Below, one piece after another: positions 56,265 to 64,000 of a stretch of 64,000 nt of DNA. Below the pieces are notes generated by a model that made no database searches, was not told the DNA's origin, and worked only from the letters and a program-made list of their open reading frames with translations. The position numbers were made by a program, and so were the translations under genes. The DNA lies in the NCBI GenBank assembly GCA_030770535.1, contig JASVEC010000003.1, forward strand, positions 1,426,001-1,490,000, in the 5' to 3' direction. Position 1 is the first letter of the stretch; every line of letters starts with the position of its first letter. This stretch comes from Batkoa obscura (taxonomy: Eukaryota; Entomophthoromycota; Entomophthoromycetes; Entomophthorales; Batkoaceae).

Positions 56265-57535
56265 ATGTTATTAAGTCTTGATGAATTACCAAATATTGTA
56301 TCGGGAGAGGTATTTAAATTATTAAATCCAGCTGAGTTATTTAAATTAAAGCTGTTAAGTATTTGTTCAAAGTTGTAGGTTACGCCATTAGATATAATTT
56401 ATTATATTCAAGAATATAATGAGAACGAACTTAAACAATATCGAAATCCCCAAGAAGAATTTATCAAAGAAAATGGATTATTGATGAAACATTTAAATAC
56501 TAATAATGATAATACTGACCTTTTAACTGAGTGTTCAAATGTGGTATCTATAGGTCACAATCGTACATATACTATTAATAAAAGTGATGAAGTCATTAAA
56601 TTAGAAAACAAACTACCAAAATTAAGAAAAGTGACAATAGGTTCTTATAATTATAAACACTTGCTAGATTTACTGAGTGTTTATTTGAACTAACTTGAAG
56701 TATTTGAAATTAATGGAACATTTGAAATTTGCGGAGAAGAAATTATTATTAAAAATGTAATCAAATATCTTAATCCGAATAAATTGAAGATTTTTAAAGT
56801 ATTCTCCAAAAAGCAATTAAATCTTGAGGGATTAGATGTCACGAAAGCAAAATTTAAGAAAACAAAAGTTCTGTTTTTATCAGCTAGGGAATATATTGTT
56901 ACCCCTCTTAAATTTAACTATAATATCAATTTTGCTTCAATTTAAAATTAGAATCAAAGGATGGCTTGTTCGATTTGATATCAAGTGTTTTGGGGATTTA
57001 AAAAGATCGGAAACTATAAAGTTAATGAATTATCCTGGTAAGTTTTTTAATATGGATGGAGGTGATAACATAAAATCAATTGAAGACAGTAATATTATTA
57101 CTTTAGGGCATTTCAATTCAAATAATCCAATTAATACAGATTTTATAAATTTATATTTAAGGAATATCAATAGAATTACTGAAGGGAATCTCTTTATTGT
57201 CAAATATTTATAATATTGAATTTAATGTACTTCATTTTTATATTGAAAAAACATTCAACCATGATGTTAATGGAGATAACATTTATAAAAAAGAATACAA
57301 CTCAATTAAGTGTAAATATATAAAACAAATTAAAGTGGAATATTTTGAGCCTACTTTTGAAGAATTTGTTTGTTTTTTATCCTTATTTTCAAATGTTGAG
57401 GTAATTAAGATTAAAGTTTTTAATCTTATAGATACTGTTAAACAGATTAATTACAACCTAAATACTTCTCCATTAATTACTGCGCCTGTTAAAGATAAAA
57501 AGCTTTCGAATGTGCTTGAAATAATATTATGTTAG
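56265..57535 (+). pseudogene. Decayed F-box / LRR-like gene
   Basis: The ATG at 56265 starts an F-box (LDELPNIVSGEVFKLLNPAE) with an in-frame stop after about 37 residues. The rest is preserved in pieces: 56481-56693 with NNDNTDLLTECSNVVSI, an in-frame continuation after one stop (LEVFEINGTFEICGEE), and 57197-57535 with IKQIKVEYFEPTFEEF. It aligns piece by piece with the 24150 relic, so they are paralogues that decayed separately. Confidence 0.7.
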
Positions 57536-57911
57536 ACTGGTATAAGTATTAGTGTAAATTCATATTTTTATAATAATAATAAATATTGATAGTCTAATTA
57601 TTATCATTTAAATCTCAAATATTTATATTAATAAAAACTATAGCTTAATTAAACAAAATATACAAATAATAAGTATTTTTTTATAAATCAAATATGTTTT
57701 TTTTGAATATATGTAAACATCAACTTAAAGATTATATAATAATTATATCTAAAGTAGTGTTTAAACTTTTTTTAACACTTAAAGCTTTGAAAGCAGCTAT
57801 TAAGACGCTATAGTAATAACAAAATGATATTTAAAATGTTTTTATTTTTATTTCTCTATTTTTAAGCTTAAAATTTGAATAGATCAAGTAAATTAATAAA
57901 AACATGCTCAT
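57536..57911. other. Intergenic, nothing recognised
   Basis: AT-rich. Confidence 0.5.
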
Positions 57912-58013
57912 ATGGGGATGTATTTTTGTGTTTAAGAATTTTGCTAACAATCTTTCCGCTCAAATAGCGCTTAAAAAATGAAAAAGTGATGAAACCAAAA
58001 AAAACATCCCCAT
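57912..58013 (-). repeat. MITE-A copy
   Basis: 102 bp, ends ATGGGGATGT / ACATCCCCAT, 138 bp upstream of the NUF2 start. It could affect that promoter. Confidence 0.9.
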
Positions 58014-58151
58014 ATTAACAATTTTAGTCATTTTTTTATTTTAATTGGCCTATTTATTTTAAGAGCAAAAGGATAAGTTAAAAAATTGATCAATTCAATT
58101 TATTTTTTTATAAAACTTCTATTTCATTATAATTAATTCCAACTTATTAAA

Positions 58152-59667
58152 ATGAGTTTTAACAAAACGATTGATGAGCCAATTCTTGAGCCACAGCAGA
58201 TAGTAGAAGTATTAAGGAAATTAGAAATATATATCCATGAAACACAAATTTTAAAACCTTCCGAAATGGACTGCCTTACAATCTTCAATTCAATAAGCGA
58301 ATTATTTCTAGGTATCGGTCTTGTACCTGATATTGAGTACGTTAGAAATCATTTTAAAGAGTATGATCATATATTACAAGATCTCGCTGGATTACTTGCT
58401 TATCTTAAAAGATTGTAACTTTTCTTTGTTTTATTTTGATTATATGACTAACTATAAGTTTAGGAATGAATTTTTTAAATCATTGAATATTGAGCCCGTC
58501 AGCTATATTGATTTGGTTGAACCTAAACCTAAAAAAATAATAAGGATCTTATCTCAACTAATTAACTTTTTAAGGTATAGAGAGTTTTATTCTAAACTTA
58601 TAGATGATAGGATTAGAGCGTTGGTAACTATTAAAATGACCATTTCTAATATATTATTTACGATCATTTCTAGAATGAAGTATCTGATAAGTTGGATGAA
58701 AAGCTAGAAGAAAATAGGCAAATGAAACAATATAATATTGAAAATGAGTAAGTATAATGTTATTATCTTAAATTATAATTGTCTAAATTCATTAGAATAA
58801 CCGAAGATGAAATTTACCAAGAAAGTAAAATCAATTCAATAATTAAAATAGATAAAGAAGAGATGATAATGATGGCTAAAGAACAAGAGAAAACGTCAGC
58901 GGTACATGATGAGTTAAGAGGAATTCATACAAAAAATCGAATAAAGATTGATGCATTGGAAGAAGTAATTAAAAAAGGTAAATATATTATTACCGAATTA
59001 AGTTCCATGATTATCGAAGACCCAGCCAAATTGATGGAGTCCATTAAGAAGAATCGGGAAGATAATACAAAAATGGAGCAAATTATAGCAATTGGCATGG
59101 AAGAAATAAATAAAATTAAAGACCAGATTAATATATTAAAAGATAACAGAGAAGAATTAGAAATAAGAAAAAAGCTGATGAAAGAACTAATGATACAAAT
59201 CAAGAGATTTGCAAGTTTAGATAAAAAACAAAAGGAATTTAAAGAGAAAAATGAAACATTGGAGAAAGCTATAGGCGACTTTAAAGCGGAAGAAAAAGTA
59301 ATATAATATAATTTGTATTTGAACACAAATATTAATTCTGCTTTAGGTTCTACTAATGGAAGATGAAAGGATAACCAACGAAGTAAGAGAACGGAACGAA
59401 AATTATAAAAAGAAAAGAGAAATGTTATCAATTGAAAAATATAAGAGTGAGTTAGTTAAAAGAAAGAGAGAAGAAGCAATGAAAGTTACAGATAATGAAA
59501 AGAGAGAGCTACATAAACGATTAAAAGCATTGGAAGAAGAAAAAAGAGAAATAGTGGAGAGTAATGATTATAAAGTAAAAAAAATAATCTCAACAAATAA
59601 TAATCTTGTTAAAAAAGCAAACAAGTTTTGTAAACTTGTTCGAGAAATGGTTAAAATTATAAAATAG
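58152..59667 (+). CDS. NUF2: Kinetochore protein Nuf2
   Basis: Five exons: 58152-58414, 58464-58623, 58674-58747, 58796-59297 and 59347-59667. Four introns of 48-50 nt all keep frame, and the first has a GACTAAC branch site. The product is 439 residues (human about 464, yeast 451). Residues 1-140 form the Nuf2 calponin-homology-like head: QQIVEVLRKLEIYIHETQIL, SISELFLGIG, then DLVEPKPKKIIRILSQLINF. The remainder is a long coiled coil including EDPAKLMESIKK, which matches the SPEKL region. Nuf2 pairs with Ndc80 in the Ndc80 complex and links kinetochores to microtubules. The exon joins were made by hand from GT/AG signals. Confidence 0.9.
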
Positions 59668-60045
59668 AAGTGGAAGTAATTGCTTTAATTTTAATAAACT
59701 TATTTATGATTTGCTTCATTTTATCTAAAAACTTACTATTTATATTAATTTTATAGTAAATAGATTTTTGATCATTATTAAACTTAGTGTAATAGAATGA
59801 CAATAATTAAATTCATCATATCAAAAAGTTATTGGCTATTTTAATACCAATCTAAGTAAACCCAAATTATATTTAACTTAATTATTATTCATAGAAATAA
59901 GAAAACTTTTATGGGGTACCCAAAGCATTTTATAATAAAATAGTAATATTTGGTTATTACGAACTACACTATAAATAAAACTAATTCAGTTTTAAAATAA
60001 AGTTTGATCGATATTTCAATTGAAAAAGTGTACAAAATTTACAAG
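59668..60045. other. Intergenic, nothing recognised
   Basis: AT-rich 3' flank of NUF2. Confidence 0.5.
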
Positions 60046-60118
60046 TGCTCCGTATAGGGCTTGAACCTATGACCTTAGCGTTATTAGCACCACGCTCTGC
60101 CAACTGAGCTAACGGAGC
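60046..60118 (-). tRNA. tRNA-Ile (AAT)
   Basis: 73 nt, fifth copy of the same Ile-AAT sequence. Confidence 0.95.
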
Positions 60119-60203
60119 TTACCTATTAGGCTTGCTTTTTTGAAACGCTTTATATTTATATTTAAAACTATTATACAGTGATTGATGTTGCAAATTAGAA
60201 TAT

Positions 60204-60302
60204 ATGAGGATGTTTTGGCTTCATCATTTTTTCCATTTTTTAAGCGTTATTTGAGTGGAAAGATTGTTAGTAAAATTCTTAAACAAAAAAATACATCCCC
60301 AT
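60204..60302 (+). repeat. MITE-A copy
   Basis: 99 bp, ends ATGAGGATGT / ACATCCCCAT, typical core. It starts 85 bp upstream of the tRNA-Ile. Confidence 0.85.
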
Positions 60303-61116
60303 ATGCTTATATTAATTTATATACCGTTTTAACATGACCATAATAATTTTATTTATTAGTTAGCTTACTTTAGGATTTTTAGAATTTTTGTATTAAAAAA
60401 TTATTTTTGATCGATATATGATAATATGAGTAAAAATTTTACGTACTCTTGATTAATTATTACATAGTAAAAAGCTTTATCTTGTCATATTTAAATAAAT
60501 AAAATTAACTTAACTATTCAACATAAATTACTTTCAGTTAATTAAAAAATATATTTAAAAATTATATTAGAGCTAGTTGACTATTTTTATACCTTAATTA
60601 TAGTTTTAAAAACAATATTTAAATCAGAGATAGACCAAATCATATGGAAGTATTAAAAGCTCCTAGACATCAGATGTTTGAATAGAAAAGATAATAAAAT
60701 AATTTTGTCCAAAACTACTAATTTAATGCATTAAAAGCTAGAAGCAATTTACACAATGAAATGGAAGAACAGGGGATGTGCACTAACATCCTAAACAGGC
60801 AAGCTATTGACAAATAAGTATCCAACTACAATTAAAAATTCAAATAGTACATAATTCAGTTACAAAATTATTAATGAACTTGATCATTAACCAAAATAGA
60901 ATTATAAAACCGTAATCAAAATACTTATTTAGTTGTGATGTTTTAATATAACTTAAATTGAGTTTAGAATTCTAGAATTAGCGCATATATTTAGAAATAT
61001 ACTAAAAATATCCAACAATGCACTATAAAATAGTCAATTGACCTGATGAACTATTCATAATCAGATGATAGTATCACACAGTTTAGCAGATAGTTCTATC
61101 ATTTACTAATTGAAAG
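60303..61116. other. Intergenic, nothing recognised
   Basis: AT-rich 5' region of the trypsin gene. Confidence 0.5.
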
Positions 61117-61124
61117 TATAAATA
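61117..61124 (+). promoter_or_regulatory. TATA box of the trypsin gene
   Basis: tataaata, 65 bp before the chosen ATG at 61182. Confidence 0.65.
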
Positions 61125-61181
61125 CCGATAAACTTGCATTTCTCGAAAATAATAACTCTAGTACAACTAGCAAATATTCAA

Positions 61182-62007
61182 ATGCAATTTTTCAACTTAA
61201 CTTTTTTGCTCACTTTACTCACCAGCACTGCCCATTGTGGTATCAATGGTGATGGTCGAATCATAGGTGGTTACGAAGTAACCCCAGCTTTTAAATACCC
61301 CTTTGCAGCTGTTATTTATCGTAATGGAGGGTTGAGTTGTCAAGGTACTTTATATCGTAAAAACCGTTTGATAACTGCAGGTCACTGTGGTGGTGGAGTT
61401 AATGAATTTAAAGTGTTAATCCATCGTCATAACTTAACTTTAACTGATGCTCAAGAGCAGGGTTATCGTGTGGGGGTAAAACAAATTGTTACTCATCCAT
61501 CACATGATGGTCAACAAAGATATGATATTGCTATTTGGAAGTTAGATTCTAATGATAACTCAGAGAATGGTATCTATCTTGATGAAAGTGGCTTATATGC
61601 AAAAGATAATATGCTAGTTAATATTGTTGGATGGGGTACTACTGCTGAAGGTGGTTCTATTCCTAAAAAACTATTACAAACTGATGTACCCATTGTTAAT
61701 GTGGATGAATGTGTTAAAGCCTATGCTAATAATAGCAGAAAAGTGGATAAAAGTGTGCAATTATGTGCTGGATTTCAGCAAGGAGGTAAAGACACTTGCC
61801 AAGGGGACTCAGGTGGTCCTTTATTTGCTAACATCGATGGCAAGTACCATATCATTGGTATCACTTCTTGGGGTAAGGGATGTGGTAGACCTAACTTTCC
61901 AGGGGTAAGTTTAATAATATTTTGCCTTTGTTTTTTACTAATGATTTTATTAGGTATATACTAAAATTAATGCAGTACTTGACTTTATTAAAAAAGAAAC
62001 TGTTTAA
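61182..62007 (+). CDS. Secreted trypsin-like serine protease
   Basis: Two exons (61182-61904 and 61954-62007) with a 49-nt intron (GTAAGT, TACTAAT branch, TTAG) give 258 residues. The start is the ATG giving MQFFNLTFLLTLLTSTAHC, a good signal peptide. The open frame extends further upstream but without an ATG. A short propeptide precedes the activation site RIIGG. The catalytic triad is visible: His in LITAGHCGGG (Ala-to-Gly variant of TAAHC), Asp in YDIAIWKL, and Ser in GDSGGPL. Asp six residues before the Ser (DTCQGDSGG) predicts trypsin specificity for Lys/Arg. The last exon codes VYTKINAVLDFIKKETV, the normal C-terminal helix. Secreted trypsins serve nutrition or host penetration in insect-associated fungi; that role is inferred. 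Confidence 0.95.
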
Positions 62008-62360
62008 CTAAATAAAGTTTGTCAATTAAGTTTTATAGTTTAAGTAATTTTCTTATCTTTATTTTTATATAAAATAATTTGTTAAATCAAAAAATAGAAA
62101 TTCTAATAATAAATAAATAGAAAATTAACAAATACCAAATAAATCAAGATCTATTGAATATTAAAAATAGGAGGTATTTATTAAAATCATGCAATATAGA
62201 ATAACCATAATTATATATTTATAACTACCTATAAAACGTTGTATGGAGAAAAGTGTAATATAGGAGACAAAATAATAAAATTATATAGTTTCATTTATTA
62301 AACTTACAATATATAATGTTATTATATATGTTTTAGAATTGAAAATGCTGACAAGTAGAG
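62008..62360. other. Intergenic, nothing recognised
   Basis: AT-rich gap between the trypsin gene and tRNA-Asn. Confidence 0.5.
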
Positions 62361-62434
62361 GCTCGTATGGCGCAATTGGCTAGCGCGTCCGACTGTTAAT
62401 CGGGAGGTTACTGGTTCGATCCCAGTTATGAGCG
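62361..62434 (+). tRNA. tRNA-Asn (GTT)
   Basis: 74 nt with discriminator G, anticodon loop CTGTTAA, same sequence as 35086-35159. Likely primer of the Ty3/gypsy element. Confidence 0.95.
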
Positions 62435-62572
62435 CTTTTACCTTTTTAGATATAAATACACAAGTGTTTATAGACTTTTAATGATTATTTTAATTTTTTA
62501 TTTGTTTTAGTTGAATGTACAATAAGTCAAAAATCTTAGTTCCAATGGTTAAAATTAATATGAAAAAATAAT

Positions 62573-62675
62573 ATGGGGGTGTTTTTTTTGGTTTCATTGC
62601 TTTTTCCATCTTTTAAACACTATTTGAGTGGAAAAATTGTTAGCAAAATTCTTAAACACAAAAATACTTCCCCAT
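62573..62675 (+). repeat. MITE-A copy
   Basis: 103 bp, ends ATGGGGGTGT / ACTTCCCCAT. It starts 138 bp downstream of the tRNA-Asn. Confidence 0.9.
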
Positions 62676-62678
62676 ATA

Positions 62679-62770
62679 TAAGGATGTTTTCTTTAATTTT
62701 ATAACTTTTTAAATATTATTTAAGCAAAAAAATTGTTAATAAAATCCTTGAATAAAAAATATATCTTTAT
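62679..62770 (+). repeat. MITE-A copy, degenerate
   Basis: It follows the preceding copy almost directly. AAGGATGTTTTCTTT, AAAAAAATTGTTAATAAAATCC and the order of parts are recognisable, but many positions have changed. An old copy with a younger one beside it. Confidence 0.55.
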
Positions 62771-63116
62771 ATAATAATTAAATAGAATATATAAAATAAA
62801 TAAAAAAGTAAATAAAAAAATGATATAATTAAAAATTAAAATAAGTTTATCAAAATTAAGTATAATAAAATTTATAAAAAAAATATTATAGTAAAAATAT
62901 ATATATATTTTTTGTATTAAAATGCTATGTATAAAAACATTTTGTTGATTATAATAAAATATTATAACTATAAGTATAAATGTTGAAATATCAAAATAAT
63001 ATTTTTTATTTAAATTTACTATATAAATTTTTTAAACTAAATATATATAAATTTATAAATATATTTAATTTTAAGTGATTTTGGTATTAAATTAAGTTAA
63101 TAAAATAACATTTTAC
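62771..63116. other. Very AT-rich spacer
   Basis: Almost only A and T, no gene. Confidence 0.6.
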
Positions 63117-63195
63117 ATGGTGATGCATTTTTTTGTTTAATGATTTTAGTAAATTTTTTTTAAATTACATTTAAAAAATGAAAAAAGACAAAACT
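63117..63195 (-). repeat. MITE-A copy, degenerate and cut short at the LTR
   Basis: It starts ATGGTGATGCATTTTTTTG and runs to the AAAAAATGAAAAAAG part. The other end is absent where the LTR begins. Confidence 0.5.
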
Positions 63196-63658
63196 TGTGA
63201 AAGTTAGTACTCAATGGTTGGAGCTAAAAGCAGTTCTTGGTTGATTAACTTGCCTTGAGTCGAACGGCCCTAGTTTATATAACTAAGATAGACTTAACTT
63301 AATAGGAATAATACGTAATAAGTTACGAACTATGTAAAACAAATATAATAGAAGATACTACTGTAAAATCTACGTAAGATGTTGTCAGAAAGACTTAGTG
63401 GCTTTATTAATAATACGATATCAGGGAGTAATTCAGTTAAAAAAAGCCTCGAGTTATGATATTGAAGAATCTCTTTTATACTCCAACAAGTACAGATATC
63501 AAAACCAGAGGATATCATTCTTTGCAATATAAAGTTATAAATTCTCACAGCAAATCAAAACAAGGGACTCTGGATTGATTGTGCTTGAACTTGAGAACAC
63601 AGGAACTTGAGTGATTGTTGTGTTATAATCAATCCCAGAGCTAATAAAGCAATATTTA
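63196..63658 (-). mobile_element. Old solo LTR of the Ty3/gypsy family
   Basis: About 463 bp, reverse orientation, starting TGTGAAAG. The far terminus is eroded and no target-site duplication is visible, so it is older than the other copies. Confidence 0.8.
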
Positions 63659-64000
63659 TAATATATAAATAATAAAAAGTTAAGTTTATTAAAAACAGCT
63701 TTGATTTTATTATTAAAGGTTTAGGTTCTTTTATTAGTAACTATATTAATTTTATTTTGAAATAATTAATTTAAAATAAAAGGTAATGTTATGTTTAAAA
63801 GCTTAAATTTGAGGTTTTTAACTTTTTTAATTAATTTTTTATGTTTTATAATTGATATGATTAAGCTTTGAATTTTTTAAAATGAGATTTTTTTAAACCA
63901 GAGTTATATATATTATGCAAAAAAGTATTAACAGTACTATAAAAGATCTGGATGAAAGCAGTCAAGTTATTAATAGTATTAAAAGCATAATTGACTTTTT
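63659..64000. other. Intergenic, nothing recognised
   Basis: AT-rich to the window end. Confidence 0.5.

Noticed and set aside
61134-61181. Upstream extension of the trypsin frame
   Set aside because: No ATG there. The ATG at 61182 gives a proper signal peptide and a normal distance from the TATA box.

Overview
The window looks like nuclear DNA of an AT-rich, early-diverging fungus. The clues are spliceosomal introns of 45-76 nt with GTAAGT-like donors and CTAAC/CTAAT branch sites, TATAAATAG promoters, Asn-rich proteins, eukaryotic tRNA genes (Ile-AAT, Asn-GTT, Ala-AGC), a TTAGGG-type telomeric repeat, a Ty3/gypsy element, and fungal-type housekeeping genes. A Conidiobolus-like member of the Entomophthoromycotina would fit the composition, the secreted trypsin and the small secreted peptides. 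That is inference; no diagnostic marker gene is present.

Layout. 1-10.4 kb is repeat-dominated: a whole-looking Ty3/gypsy element (1100-8751) sits beside a transposase-like pseudogene that carries a solo LTR, plus an LTR fragment. 10.4-13.7 kb holds a tRNA-Ile, a spliced gene of unknown function (11013-12106) and an interstitial telomeric repeat. 13.8-19 kb is a tandem array of three genes for small secreted four-cysteine peptides; a diverged fourth lies at 26.0 kb. 19.4-22 kb has tRNA-Ile and a three-exon galactokinase. 22.4-25.3 kb has two F-box/LRR-like genes, one split by a short inverted-repeat element and one decayed. 28.1-30.9 kb encodes a 910-residue repeat-rich protein related to the 11-12 kb gene. 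33.2-36.6 kb has a kelch-like membrane protein, tRNA-Asn and S-adenosylmethionine decarboxylase. 39.0-42.4 kb has an unknown gene and a SCY1-like pseudokinase. 42.6-52.6 kb has three copies of a multi-pass membrane protein, tRNA-Ile, tRNA-Ala, a solo LTR and a divergent mitotic cyclin. 55.2-59.7 kb has a broken NmrA-like reductase, a third F-box relic and a five-exon NUF2 kinetochore gene. 60-64 kb has tRNA-Ile, a secreted trypsin, tRNA-Asn and an old LTR.

A family of about 101-bp terminal-inverted-repeat elements (17 copies seen, called MITE-A here) is scattered through the window. It lies strikingly close to tRNA genes: six of the eight tRNAs have a copy within 180 bp. In one orientation the element carries a GT donor, a branch-site motif and a pyrimidine-rich stretch ending in TAG, so it resembles a ready-made intron.

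There is no operon-like organisation. The genes are independent housekeeping, secretory and family-expansion genes. The most interesting items are the secreted peptide array with its near-identical non-coding blocks, the tRNA-associated MITE family with intron-like signals, the uncharacterised two-member protein family, and the gene-converted membrane-protein triplet.
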